From Branchiostoma floridae (Eukaryota; Chordata; Leptocardii; Amphioxiformes; Branchiostomatidae), in contig NC_049994.1 of assembly GCF_000003815.2 (NCBI RefSeq), positions 10,769,751-10,833,750 of the forward strand: 64,000 nt of DNA, written 5' to 3'. Below the pieces are notes generated by a model that saw only the letters and a list, made by a program, of their open reading frames with translations, did not search any database and was not told where the DNA came from. Positions 42,401-53,300 of this stretch are shown here, in pieces. A program made the translations under genes and the position numbers. Position 1 is the first letter of the stretch, and every line of letters begins with the position of its first letter.

Positions 42401-43910
42401 CACAGCAAGTAAATTTTATGGATGACATGCACATTAATATTTGCCTGATTTAAGAAAAAAAACAAGGCAAATATGTTGTGTTGTAGACTAATAGTTGCAC
42501 TTGTAGAAGTGGCACTAGCCAGGTAGCCATGACTGTAGTTATAGAAGGGAAACAAAAAATTTAGTTAGATAGTAAAAGTAGCCCCAATATGGAAGCCATG
42601 AGTGTAGTTGCCATGTTGGTAAGTAATACCAGTCTACCACACTAGTGTCACCTTTACTACACTAGTTCACGTCTTGAATATAGACATGAATGCCTTGTAG
42701 GCTGTGATACCATGATTCTTTGCTTAAATTCTTTTTTTTCACGTTTTTTATCTATGTTTATGAACAGGAGAGCCACTTTTTCAGCTATAATTTCTTTCAC
42801 GCCATCAACCAATACTAACGTTGTGGTGCATTTATTGAAAAACACATCATCAAGAGTTGTGAGAAATTGACAAGAGCAATGATGCTGCCTGTAATTTGGC
42901 TCATATAAAGTAGAAAGACTGGCAACAGCAATTTGCCCATTTTACCGTAATGAGGAGCCGCAACGTCAATATGTTTAAGATTTATATTAGGAACTGTTAC
43001 AGTTGTACCTTTGTTGTATTAAGACTGTAAGGCATCAGATGACTTAACCCAGTCATGATTCATGGTCAAATATCAGTTCTACTAGTATCAGATTAATCTG
43101 CATAATGGTATTTCAAGGAAGACAAATTTAGGTTGCTCACAGGTACACTGGTTTCTCCAAGGTATATGACATTGAATGTGTAAATCTGGTTCCAGTGTTA
43201 AAACTCACCTTGTGTGTAGGAGAAGAACAGCAGCTGCAGTGCATGGGAGTAATAGAGAGAGACACCTCCTCCACAAATCTGTCCATTGGATTCCTTCGCA
43301 AACAACATTTTAAAAACATTATACATGTATGATACTGTAACTTTTTAGTTCGTGGCAGTGCTATAGCCGAAGACTGCTACAGTAATGAAAACAGTCGAAA
43401 ACCATCTACTAAGACTTGGTAAGGATGCTACAGATGCATACATAACTGTAGCTTTTGGCAGTGCTGTCGTTAATCTACCTGTATGACTACTTTGGATAAT
43501 GTAGTGCTTTTCTACCACTTTCTTTCAGTCAAACCTGTCCAATCATTAGAGTGGGAAGTGGTCATTACAAAAATGTGAACAGAAAGCAACCATGAACTTA
43601 TTTTACAGTACCTTATAAGTTATATACACAAAACGATAGATAAAGGAAAAAGTAAGGAACATCTGTTAAGCACTGTAAAATTACTGATCTCTTAGAAACT
43701 GCAATGTCTTTCATGTGAAGTGTTAATGGTACAGCACTATATTATTCTGTATACATGTACATGTAATATTTCAAACCATCATATCGGAGACTAATCTGAT
43801 GTGCAGACTGTTTGTTGGCATACATGTACCTTTATATCTGGGTGTTTAGGTTCAAGCAGGGTGGTGATGTAAAATGGTCCATGTATAGCACTGCTTGCCC
43901 TCTCCATGGC
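36404..43910 (-). CDS. UBR4: UBR4-like E3 ligase fragment, four consecutive exons
   Basis: Minus-strand exons 43910-43830, 43293-43209, 39536-39464 and 36578-36404 join with GT-AG borders and matching phases (0, 1, 2, 0) into 138 uninterrupted residues. They contain AMERASSAIHGPFYITTLL, GGGVSLYYSHALQLLFFSYT, GAGKGTSP, LCQWSEVLNHPGLICC and PVVIMVKPDSILIQEIKT. I recognise this as the central, non-catalytic part of UBR4 (p600), a giant N-degron-pathway ubiquitin ligase of about 5,200 residues. I find no upstream or downstream UBR4 exons in the window. The neighbouring sequence is repeats, assembly gaps and the PUR promoter. The fragment keeps its introns, so it is not a retrocopy. It may be a segmental duplicate, a misplaced contig, or part of a gene whose other exons are lost. 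The third exon is the least conserved. Introns carry a SINE, a MITE and the miniature LTR element. Confidence 0.85.
37069..37496. mobile_element. Tc1/mariner-like MITE in a UBR4-like intron
   Basis: It begins TACAGTCAAACCTGCTCAAG and ends GGGCAGGCTTGACTGTA, with extended inverted similarity through GACGACCACC/GGTGGTCGG. The TA at each edge is the expected target duplication. About 428 bp without coding capacity. A solitary terminus of the same family lies at about 43528-43545. Confidence 0.75.
37655..39200 (+). repeat. Dispersed repeat interrupted by a SINE
   Basis: The stretch starts CCTTCATGAAATGTCATGG and contains GAACAAGATAACTCAAGAAC, a sequence type common in invertebrate dispersed repeats. 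It continues on the far side of the SINE at 38203-38488, where TTTTTGTCAGGACACTCC echoes TTTTTGTCAAAAACTTCTG at 38012. AT-rich TTTACATAATTAATGAGG blocks resemble sequence at 53510-53540. I cannot assign it to a class. Confidence 0.4.
38203..38488 (+). mobile_element. tRNA-derived SINE with 13-bp target duplication
   Basis: The head has an A-box-like GGCCTAGTGGGTAGAG and a B box GAGTTCGATCCCC, then a central region and a tail of GACTTT units. Exact 13-bp flanks CTTGTCCCAAACA (38190-38202 and 38489-38501) are the target-site duplication. About 286 bp, in a UBR4-like intron. The intact duplication suggests a fairly recent insertion. Confidence 0.9.
39859..39945. mobile_element. Solo terminus of the CATCCTCCTACGC MITE family
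   Basis: CATCCTCCTAACGCCCGGTC and the following AGCCTATGGGGCCCTGCTAT match one arm of the complete copy at 40748-40911. The two lie on either side of the LTR element, but each is better explained as its own copy. Confidence 0.6.
40114..40195 (+). promoter_or_regulatory. tRNA-like Pol III promoter inside the LTR
   Basis: Within LTR 1, TGGCCGAACGG fits the Pol III A box and GGTTCGAATCC the B box, at tRNA-like spacing. Between them TTGTGAT resembles an anticodon loop reading GTG. The extra arm before the T-stem (CGGG TTCGAAT CCCG) suggests a class II (Ser/Leu-like) shape. The same module recurs in the other two LTR copies of this element. Transcription is not demonstrated. Confidence 0.6.
40232..40303 (-). 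tRNA. tRNA-Glu (CTC)-like sequence embedded in the LTR element
   Basis: On the minus strand this is a complete 72-base tRNA-Glu. The acceptor stem TCCCATA/TGTGGGA pairs with one G-U. The D-arm reads GGTCTAGTGGTTAGGA, the anticodon loop CTCTCAC (anticodon CTC) sits in a 5-bp stem, and the T-arm is CCGGG TTCGATT CCCGG. Two points argue against an ordinary tRNA gene. CCA is encoded directly after the 3' end (TGG at 40229-40231 on the plus strand), and no T-run terminator follows. It sits exactly where the primer-binding site of a retroelement should be, so it most likely derives from a mature primer tRNA. It may still be transcribed. Confidence 0.75.
40748..40911. mobile_element. MITE of the CATCCTCCTACGC family
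   Basis: The arms CATCCTCCTACGCCCGATCC and CCGTTGGGGACC...GTAGGAGGATG are inverted repeats with a few mismatches. About 164 bp, 18 bp right of the LTR element. It is non-coding. Confidence 0.75.
41844..42047 (-). pseudogene. LINE reverse-transcriptase fragment
   Basis: A minus-strand frame of 67 codons carries FNPSKCHILHIT, LTGVKSHLYLGVQLSNDLRW and HIKHATK. These resemble the C-terminal part of CR1/Jockey-type non-LTR reverse transcriptases (the thumb-like segment with YLGV.LS..L.W..HI). No catalytic YADD block or intact ORF surrounds it, so it is a dead fragment. Confidence 0.7.
42060..42250 (+). repeat. Half copy of the 45791-45974 palindromic repeat
   Basis: GGTGGTTATAGCAAAGGACCAGGCGTTACGAC and CACCTCGGGGTGGGTCATTAACCCTTAATTATG (each written here as recognised blocks, read 42121-42199) match one arm of the inverted repeat at 45791-45974. 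The following block (42193-42250) resembles 37506-37560. Confidence 0.6.
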
Positions 43911-43929
43911 CTTTAATAACAACACATAC

Positions 43930-44260
43930 AGTCAGTCATTACACAGTCACTTCTGTCACATCATAACTACAGACATTTCTGTCATAAAATAATCACAGTC
44001 ATCACAGTCACTTCTGTCTCAAAATAGCCACACATGGAGTCATTATTTTCACTTCTGTCACAAAACAGCCACAGTCATTAGTCACTTCTGTCACCAAATA
44101 GCCACATTGTCATTACAGTCACTTCTGTCACATGATAACCAAAGTAGAAAAACAAAAACACACTGTTATTACATAGCCACAGTCATTACAGTCACTTGTT
44201 GACTATACAATCATCAGTCACTTCTGTCACAAAACTGCACAGTCAGTACAGCCTACTTTC
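43930..44260 (+). repeat. Degenerate minisatellite based on ACAGTCACTTCTGTCACA
   Basis: Units of roughly 35-45 bp built from CAGTCATTACAGTCACTTCTGTCACATAATAACCA recur with many indels (read across 43930-44260). The same unit resumes beyond the 371-N gap at 45537-45790. This suggests that the gap and the LINE tail interrupt one locus. Confidence 0.75.
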
Positions 44261-44639
44261 CCTACACGTGTGGTGTAAGGGTCCTAGAAATTCCTGTGCA
44301 AGCGCAAGTCCAGGTATGTAAGAAAATATCAAGGACATTACACAACGAACCAAGACAGTCATGTACACAGCCAGGACACAGAAAATTTTACAGGTGTGTA
44401 CATTTGTAAGACACTTAGTCCCTTGAAACACGGAAATTAGGGTTTTCGTGCAGTGCTATTAGAGGAGATATTTCCTGTGTGTATCCTCCCTCCTTTCCTA
44501 GTCAGAGTGTGCCTAATGTTCATTTTGGAAGATATATAATGGACCCTACAGTCACTTCTGCCACATCATAGATATATAATGTTATCCAATGGCCTTCCTC
44601 ATCGTGTTAGAGACTGTGTTTCTAATTGTGTTTCCTGGT

Positions 44640-44990
44640 AATTGATTACCAGTGTGTGAAAGAATTTGTAAATATGGTACATCTAAAGCAGTGGGAGACG
44701 AAACACATTTCATTTCCAAATGTTCATTCAACGAAACCGAAAGAATCACTCTGTTTAGAGAAGTCACAAAGTATTATCCCAACTTCCCCACATTGACAGA
44801 CGAACAGAAAGCCACTTTTCTCTTGAAATTGCAGAACCCACAAATTTTAGAAAATGTGGGGCTTTTCGTCTCCCTCTGCTTCCAAAAAAGAAGTCACACC
44901 CAACCTGTTTAGAAATAGCCAACACTATTATTTGATTAGAATATTGTTTATGACTGTACTATGTCCACTGTCACTAAGTGTATACCAGTA
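44640..44990 (+). pseudogene. LINE 3' end with C-terminal protein remnant
   Basis: A frame at about 44652-44912 has R-C-X-Y-G and DETHFISKCSFNETERITLF. This matches the cysteine/histidine-containing C-terminus typical of CR1-like LINE ORF2 proteins (C..C...E.HF...C). The nucleotide sequence after it (AACCCACAAATTTTAGAAAA, then CCCAACCTGTTTAGAAATAG) recurs at about 62745-62835. Only the 3' end is present and it runs into an assembly gap. Confidence 0.65.
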
Positions 44991-45000
44991 TAAAAACTCG

Positions 45001-45371
45001 NNNNNNNNNNNNNNNNNNNNNNNNNNNNNNNNNNNNNNNNNNNNNNNNNNNNNNNNNNNNNNNNNNNNNNNNNNNNNNNNNNNNNNNNNNNNNNNNNNNN
45101 NNNNNNNNNNNNNNNNNNNNNNNNNNNNNNNNNNNNNNNNNNNNNNNNNNNNNNNNNNNNNNNNNNNNNNNNNNNNNNNNNNNNNNNNNNNNNNNNNNNN
45201 NNNNNNNNNNNNNNNNNNNNNNNNNNNNNNNNNNNNNNNNNNNNNNNNNNNNNNNNNNNNNNNNNNNNNNNNNNNNNNNNNNNNNNNNNNNNNNNNNNNN
45301 NNNNNNNNNNNNNNNNNNNNNNNNNNNNNNNNNNNNNNNNNNNNNNNNNNNNNNNNNNNNNNNNNNNNNNN
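45001..45371. other. Assembly gap (371 N)
   Basis: Unknown bases. The long frames crossing it on both strands are artefacts of the N run. The same minisatellite occurs on both sides, which supports the local order. Confidence 0.95.
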
Positions 45372-45536
45372 CACCCCCCATAAACATGTGTTATGCCTCC
45401 CTCTATAATACATAACAAATGCATCAGAAAATTAAAGTAAGCTGTCACTTTCTGGCTGACGTTAATGGAAGAAAAATGAGCTGATTTATATATCAAACCT
45501 AAAATCACTATTTTGCACAATTCAATGAGACGACCC

Positions 45537-45790
45537 TACAGTCACTTCTGCCATATCATAACACATAACATAGTCATTTCAGTCACTTATCATACAATAA
45601 CCACGCAGTCATTTCAGTCACTTATCACAAAACCAAACTCAGTCATTTCTGTCACATAATAACAGTCATTACAGTCACTTGTCCAATTATCATAGTCATC
45701 TTTGTCACATAATAACCACTGTGACAGTCATCATACAGTCACTTTTGTTACATAATAACCACATTCATTACAGTCACCCCTGTCACATAA
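45537..45790 (+). repeat. Minisatellite, second block
   Basis: This continues the CAGTCATTACAGTCACTT unit array seen at 43930-44260, with comparable degeneracy. It ends where the palindromic repeat at 45791 begins. Confidence 0.75.
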
Positions 45791-45974
45791 TTAAGGGTTA
45801 ATGGCCCACCCCGAGGTGTATATGGTGTCATAACGTCTGGTCCTTTGCTATAACCACCGAATGAAACCACCAAGTGAGCGAAGCGAATGAGGTGGTTTTA
45901 TGAGGTGGTTATAGCAAAGGACCAGGCGTTATGACATCATGTACACCGAGGAACAGGCGGGTCATTAACGTTAT
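45791..45974. mobile_element. Palindromic MITE of about 184 bp
   Basis: Left arm TAAGGGTTAATGGCCCACCC to GGTCCTTTGCTATAACCACC and right arm GGTGGTTATAGCAAAGGACC to GGGTCATTAACG are imperfect inverted repeats of about 70 bp. The centre, AAGTGAGCGAAGCGAATGAG, is short. A half copy lies at about 42100-42199. Confidence 0.75.
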
Positions 45975-46147
45975 TATCATAGAGCCTACCCAAACTTGCA
46001 AACTCCTGTATGAGGCATAGATCCCTTGGTACTATACGTGTGAATTCCGTTGTCAAATTTCTGAAAATTCACATTTGTTCTTTGGTACATACATTTGTAA
46101 GGAGATTACAGATTGCACATGAAACCAAAATTCCACAGAAAATATTC

Positions 46148-46270
46148 NNNNNNNNNNNNNNNNNNNNNNNNNNNNNNNNNNNNNNNNNNNNNNNNNNNNN
46201 NNNNNNNNNNNNNNNNNNNNNNNNNNNNNNNNNNNNNNNNNNNNNNNNNNNNNNNNNNNNNNNNNNNNNN
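46148..46270. other. Assembly gap (123 N)
   Basis: Unknown bases directly abutting the second miniature LTR element, so its left flank is not visible apart from five bases. Confidence 0.95.
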
Positions 46271-46275
46271 GCAAG

Positions 46276-46713
46276 TGAAACAACCAGAGGGGCGAGTAAG
46301 AACAGAAAGAAACAACATGCCCCCTACCCGGGATCGAACCGGGGTCGACAGATCACAAGCCACGAACGCTATCATTGTCGCCACAAAAGCACTAGTGCCC
46401 TTGGGCAAGGACGATAGGCAGTACTTAAACACCACTGTTACACTACTCCCCCTTTTCTTCAAGATTCGTCCTCGAATCTCCGAGTTCGACATCCCTGTGT
46501 GGCACATCCGCTAGCCTGTTACTCACAGGGTCGGCGTGGGAACCAATGAAACAACCAGAGGGGCGAGTAAGAACAGAAAGAAACAACATGCCCCCTACCC
46601 GGGATCGAACCGGGGTCGACAGATCACAAGCCACGAACGCTATCATTGTCGCCACAAAAGCACTAGTGCCCTTGGGCAAGGACGATAGGCAGTACTTAAA
46701 CACCACTGTTACA
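46276..46713 (-). mobile_element. Second miniature LTR retroelement, minus orientation
   Basis: Two LTRs of 167 bp (46547-46713 and 46276-46442) appear identical. They flank a 104-bp internal segment (46443-46546) with a primer-binding site TGGTTCCCACGCCG and a polypurine tract GAAGAAAAGGGGGAG. The internal segment and LTR ends match the element at 40051-40729 almost exactly. The LTR centres do not match: here they hold a different tRNA-like stretch with TGGCGACAATG (A-box-like), TTGTGAT and GGTTCGATCCC (B box). Five bases separate it from a gap and no target duplication is confirmed. It is non-coding. Confidence 0.85.
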
Positions 46714-47189
46714 AAGAAGACCCGGTGCTTTTGTTTAGACTGATCAATTATTATTATGAAAGAGAGTCTAATTATCTGCTTTTTGTCCTTTGCATATTAT
46801 CATGAATATAGTCATGCAAGTAAAATTTGTGTTTTGAGCCTTGATGGAGCTTCAGCAACTTGACCTTGACCTCTGGCCTAGAATTCCAATTATGTTTCTC
46901 CTTACAGAAACCTGGACTACTAAGGAAAGAAAGTAGCTATTCAAAGCTTTCGTGAAAGATTTTGCATTCCAAACTATTCCCTCTGTCACAAATTTGTAAC
47001 ATTTTTTTTCAGGAAAACTCAATATTCCTTCAACAATTCCACAGCCACACTCTGAGTATCTTGAATTTTTCCGAAAGCACTTGAATCTTTAAAACTTCAT
47101 TGTGTAGAAGACTTCTCAACAAAACGATAAGGACATTCATGCACACATGTTTTTTCGTTGATATTTTGCACGTTTTGCTCCATCCCAGC

Positions 47190-47320
47190 GCCCTTAAGAG
47201 TTTTTAAGGGTGTTTTTTATGTTGAGTGTTGGAGGTTGTGGGAGAGCCCAGACTCATGAATTATTCATGACTAGGCACCGAAGCGAGGCTGGCGAGATTG
47301 CTGCACTAGGAGAGGCGATC
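47190..47320 (+). promoter_or_regulatory. Putative PUR promoter / 5' UTR region
   Basis: Composition changes from AT-rich repeats to G-rich, CpG-containing sequence just before the PUR ATG and stays so to about 48000. The frame is open upstream of the ATG from 47210, so these bases would be 5' UTR by homology only. No TATA box stands out. Confidence 0.4.
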
Positions 47321-50300
47321 ATGTCGGACCGGGACAGTGGTGACGAGATGGGGGCGAGTGCCCAGCAAATACAAGGTGAAATCACAGTCAGAATAGCCGT
47401 GAAAATGTGCAAGGGTCTGGACTGATGTTTGCCCGGGGTTGAAAGCTATGGGAGGCCCGGGATCGGGGTGTAGAAGGGCGCCGGTTGTAGGGGGCTGGGC
47501 CCGGTATAGATGCCACGGCCGTGCTCAGCTGTCATGGCGCTCTAGTGATGGTACTGAGGGGTGGCTCCTTATGAAGACCCTGGCTTCCCTGTCGCCAGCT
47601 TAGCTCGACAGATATGGCAGCCAGCGAGTGACCCAAGCAGACTGTCGGTTGCAAGCCTGGGTTTCCTTCGCTGGGAGATTTTTCGACCGAGTTGAGGAAT
47701 GCGATACTGTGGGGTATGTGAGAGGTTTTCCGGCTATGGTTGTTTGTGATAAATGGATAATGTTTACCGGCGATGCCTCCAAACTCTCTGGCTTTACGGA
47801 CCAAAATGTGCAGGAAATTTCCTCAGATGTCAGTCGAGACATGTCTATAGTTTGTGTGCCGTCATTCTGGGGGTTAAATGTCCCCGATGTGCGCCGCTAC
47901 TTGACGGCAAGTGCGGCTAAATGTGGGGACAACCTGCACCGCCTGTTCGGAATGTATCGGACACGGTCACACACCCCCCTAGTCCGCCGGACAGCGGCCC
48001 CGCCCCACCAACTCATCTCATATTTACCACAAATATCATAATTACCGCAAAATCACCATCATCTTCTCACCTGTCTTCTCACCATGACACAGAGTGGATA
48101 ATATGTCTGTTAATGGCGGTGTAAGCGCCGAGGTTTTGCCGAGAATTCCCTTCTGGAGACCTCCCCCTCTGGCCTCCCTATGGTCCTCCCACCACTACTC
48201 AAGTCTCCCTTGTGTTGACCTCTGCCGGACTTACCACGCAAAATAAGAACCTTGAGACAAACCCTTGTCCTTACAAGACTTTCTGTTATGATATTTGTGA
48301 GATAAGTAACTAGTTAACTCCCCTGTATGTGTGATATTGTTGAGCTCTCTGTGTGACAGCGACTGTAAGCATCGGTATTTCCTAAGATTATAATTTGGTG
48401 CCTAGAAGAAGGCTGTGGTGCCCCTCCCCCCTCCCCAGTTCTTGAAGTATGAACTCTTACGTCTGCAAACTTTTCAACAATCTGTCGCTGTCTTTTCTCA
48501 CCAGGGCTGCTGATATAACAGTTAGTTCTACCACATGTTTGTCAAATTCTACAACTATGAAGGAATAAGTGATTTGGTTGGTTTCGTAGTGGGTTTTTAG
48601 TAGATTTTGTCCCTGTTGCCAATCTCTCTGTGTGGTGAAGGTGATTTAAACAATGCAGAGCATGCACCCCACTGATTAAGTTCATCCTAACAGTACATGG
48701 CAATCTTGTGACTTGGTTTTACACTAATCTTTTCTCCTATAATCTCATTCATTACCATAATCTTGGCAATGTGAAACCAATGGAAAACCATGAAACTTAG
48801 CAGTATTAATTAGACAATGGATGTGAAGAATATTATAATGATATCTTTGAAATATGAATTCTTTAAATATGTCTTGATTTTGTGTTAACCATTCTGGAAA
48901 ACGTACCATTTGCTGCCTCCTTACTTGTCAATGGAATGATGGAAATGACGATGTTTGAAAACAGCTGCACAGGCTGTTCAAACATGGTCTATTTTGTGCC
49001 TGGATTCATGGAAGAATGGAATATTCAAAACACTCAACTAGCTCTTCATTTAGTCTTACTACAGTTCCAAACCACAAATCTCAGTTTCAATTTCTAACTA
49101 AGGAAAAACAACATGTTCCAGCAATGACTATCAATGTTTGAGCCATACTTTGAGAGGTTTTACATGGACAAAGAAACATTATTCCTGAAATACCTCTTGA
49201 AATATGTTTTGAAGAGCTAGACCATATGGTACGAGGTATAGAAAAATCATTTTGAAAAGAATATTGTTTTGAATTCAGGAATGTACAAGGAAAAATTAGC
49301 CCCATAATGTTTTGTGAGTATTTATGTCTTAGATTATAAATATGTAATAACCTTTGAATAGATACAAAATTCTGTAAAATTTGTTTTTATTTTGAGCACT
49401 TTTTTTAGATGTCTCTTTAAATGTATCCTTATTTGACCTCTATCACAGACAGTGGAAAAAAATTCCATACCAGTAGCTTAAAGTCAATCCAGGATGAAAA
49501 AGTGGGACGCTTTCATCTTCTGACAGACAGGCCCAGATTTAGGCATCTGTCCTTCAGAATAGAGTAGCCATTTCAGTTTGAAAATTTAGGTTATTCTCAT
49601 TACATTGTATATTGCCATCTTAGTTGTAGTTAGCCCTTGGGCAAGAAACTGCAATGTATGACTTTATATGGCTGAAGTATGCATTGTTAAAGAATATTTT
49701 TGAAGATTAACTAAAGATGTTTTAACCAGCACACCATGACAGGTGGATCTTAAAATCACAATTCATCAAATTGTAGTGGTCTGATGGGTGGATGGTTAGA
49801 ACTCCCAAAGTATATGTATATATAACTGATTTTTACACACACATGTACCTTTTTGCCAGAAAGATTATGTTCCTAACAACTGTTGGTCGCCTGGTTGAAC
49901 ATGACTGGATTGCTATGATTTAAGGGGTTGGCCAAAAGATCAAATGATTTAATCTTGAGCCAGATCCGAGTCCTTCAATATTTCGGTGAGTCTTTCGGTG
50001 CTATTTTTGGGGCTGCTTTTAATTTTATCAGACCTAGCTTTAAGTCTCCTTAGTAATACTTTTACACGTAGATGCTTTGCGTGGATATTTTGAAAGAACA
50101 ATGCGTTACCATAGTGACAAACCAGAGCGCCCCGTGCCATTGTCAAGTCCAGACTTGCGATTGTCCACGATTGTGGGTTTGTACAAATGCTTCATGCCTT
50201 CACTCCAGGATTTTTGCATGCGTTACTCTTGATTGTCTTGAATTTAGATGCCCTTATCAATGTTAATCTTTTAGGATGAGGGGACAGGAGAAGAACTTTC

Positions 50301-53300
50301 AGTTTGGACTTGAGACCAGTTTTTATCAGTGAAATAGTTTCCTTGTTTCACTTTCACATGGAACGTTCACATTTATTTTGTTGATAAACGTGATAGGATC
50401 ACACTTGAAATGAAAAGAATCAGTCCTGATTAGCATGGTCCTACCCAAGCAAGATGTAAACGTGCAGTTTCACATGCCTCTCTGGAGGAGAAACATTTAT
50501 AAACAGTTTGATCTCTCGGAGACATCTTGTTGTGAGGTCAGGAGTAGAATTTGACAGCCATGCCCTTGTTGGGTGGGTGGGGGCTGGTGAACAAGTAATA
50601 TTCTCACCAGATCAGTTTTGTTGGTTAGTTAATGAACATGATTTAATGCAATTTTTCTAACATTAGAGTGTGTATCCCATGCAAGGCCTTTAAGAAACAT
50701 GTGTTTAAGGTACAAAATAGTTGAAGTATTCAAATGCAAGTCAATCTCTACAACTGGATAACAAATTGAGATTTACTTTCGGATGTTTAAAGTGACATCC
50801 ATCACTCTTCTCCAGTGTCACTAGAATGAACTAATAAAACACTTCAATACAAGTACAGCGAACTAGAAAAACTGGTTGAATATTTTATCCAGTTGTAGAG
50901 ATTGAATTGTGTTTCAATATTGATGTCTAACCTTCTATTCATAAACAGAAGTATAACATCTTAATTCAACTTTCACATTTTGAAGGATTCTTAACTATTA
51001 TAGGGGAAATGCTATCTTAGACGACAGTTAAAGCATTTTGTAGTTATTCCATGCCTAGCCATAAGACCTACCTATTGTATTTGGTTGTCCTTTGAAGTTT
51101 GATATAAAAGTCCCTTGATATAAAATGGATTGTGGAAAAACATAACAAAAAGATAGCCTGTGGACAAGGTTTATAATGCCTTGGTGATTCAGTCATATGC
51201 AGTGAAGTCAGTCACATTATGATTTCCTCCTTGCCCTCTGCTTTATGGTGTCTACTTGTTCTATTTTCACTTTAGGATATCCAAGAATGACTTTGACCTT
51301 GAGCACGCTTCTCTTTATTTTTGGCCTCCCCTCTTCTGCCTCTGATTTTTAAATATAGTCAAGGATGAAAATTATGATGAGCAAGTGTGAGTGAGTGGCA
51401 ATTCGCACGGCTTCAGTCCCCGCTGTACAACTACAAGGCACCCCGTGATCGTGACGTGTCCCGATCTTCATGACAAGAAGCAGACTGGCACGCAGAGATG
51501 TGTACATGAAGGCCCTTGTTCACACACCTCGCATCTGCATTAAATGTCACCGGTGACATCTTGAATGTTAATAGCTCATTACGTGAGGGGTGCACATGTA
51601 TTATATGTGACCTTAACACAAAATAATAATGCTTCTGGGGGTCACTTTAAACAGGTATAGCTTTATCGTCTTGGATTTGGCCATGGTGGTCATATGACCG
51701 GCCATGACCGTGTGATTGGTCAGGTCCTAACCAATCAGCAGTGTAGGATTTTCCTGTCAAACTTCCAAGTTGGGCATTGAACTGAAGAAGCATCCAAGTC
51801 TGATGTAACTGTACCAAAAATAATCTTGAGTTTTGAGGATGAGTGCTAGCATTGTTAACTAGTTGGTACTAGAATGCCAATGCTTAAGATCCCAATTGGA
51901 GTCTTGATCAACAATCAGGGTGGTTTCCAGTTAGTAAATCCTAGATTTTAAGTCAAGCGAATCCTAGAGTGTCATGAATTGAAGTGGAAAGGTTCTGATT
52001 GGTAAATTTCAAATTCATAGTCTGCACTCTACTGTCAGTTTCAGCAGGCTCTATGGGGACCCACCTAGTTAAGAAACCAGGTACAATCAGATCTGATAAG
52101 TAACCTGACAAAAATCACAATTTATGAGCCCACCCCCCTCAAAAAGCCATAATAATTATAGAGTCTACTAACAGGACTAAAAAAAAAATTCTACAAAAAA
52201 AACTACAGTTCTGTGTTTTTTCCTGTCATTCAACAGGCACTTGACATACACATGATATATTATAGGTGCTTACTTTCTTGACTATTTTTGTCATATTATT
52301 CAAATTTACACAAATGTAGTTTTTTTCCATGAACCAAGGAATGGGGATTCTATTAGCATAACAACATGTTACAGTTACAGGTGCTATTTTGAAATTGTTT
52401 TTTTCCATTCCTGCTCCCATACACACCTCATGTATGGCTGCCCATTACGTGAGTGAATTATCTAGCAGAGAGGAGGTTTGAAAAGTGACTTGAATACCTG
52501 ACAAAAGAGTGCACACCTAGAATCATCATTATCATCATCCTAAATGACAATGCAGGACAGCTTGCTTTCTTCACGTGTGATAACAACAGGCAGACAGAGA
52601 TATTTATAGCTTGTTAAGCATCCATATTATGCCGAGTGTATCTTTAAATCAGCATTCTTGGGTTTAACTCGGTAGCTTGGGTGCTTAACATTGCTTAATT
52701 GCCTGGTACCTTTGAAGGGAAAATGATTGGTATCTTAGCAAATAGGTATGAGCAAATTCACAACTGCACTTCTTAAATTGCAACAATGCCGTTTTATCCA
52801 CATCAGGTCAGGGTGAACAAAAAATGTATGTAAATAAATGAAGTACACAAAATGTCTGTCAGAGATTAAGAAGAATTTGGAAGGAAAGGAATTTTCAAGA
52901 TTTATAAGTGCAAAAGAAGCAACAATGTACACATGTACGTTCTGTTCTGAATTTGTGATCCTTGACGGCACGTAAGGATATTGAGGCTGCAGGGCATTTC
53001 ACAATTCAAAATGATTGAATGGTAAGAAAAAGCCTACGAGATAATTTATCACCATCTTTGACTTATTGTGATGGTTACATTCTGCAATCTAATACGTTTT
53101 TGGATGATTCCGTGGTCTGTATATAGAGGTACCATATTCCCAAGATTCATATTCATGCATGTGCTTGCTTGCAAGTCATGGTGCTGGTAGTTCGGTTCTT
53201 CTTGCAATGTATAATCAGAAGCTTTCTTTAAGTTGGGGGAGGGGAGGGGGTCTATACAATGTTGTAAGGTCAAAGAATTCTAAAGAATAGAAGAAAATAG

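Larger units (their letters stand above)
43911..47190. other. Repeat-filled interval between the UBR4-like exons and PUR exon 1
   Basis: No host exon was found. It holds a CAGTCAC minisatellite (43930-44260 and 45537-45790), a LINE tail (44640-44990), two assembly gaps (45001-45371, 46148-46270), a palindromic repeat (45791-45974) and a second miniature LTR element (46276-46713). Confidence 0.6.

Noticed and set aside
44854-45520. Several frames of 130-190 codons
   Set aside because: They consist mostly of N and exist only because the assembly gap contains no stop codons. The same applies to frames over 35840-35939 and 46148-46270.
47628-48041. 137-codon plus-strand frame just inside the PUR intron
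   Set aside because: It lies in CpG-rich sequence where stops are rarer. I recognise no motif and see no clear splice sites or start context. It could be real but is not supportable.
49949-50146. Basic 65-codon minus-strand frame ([14 protein letters not shown])
   Set aside because: No recognised family; possibly a transposon protein remnant, but too short to claim.
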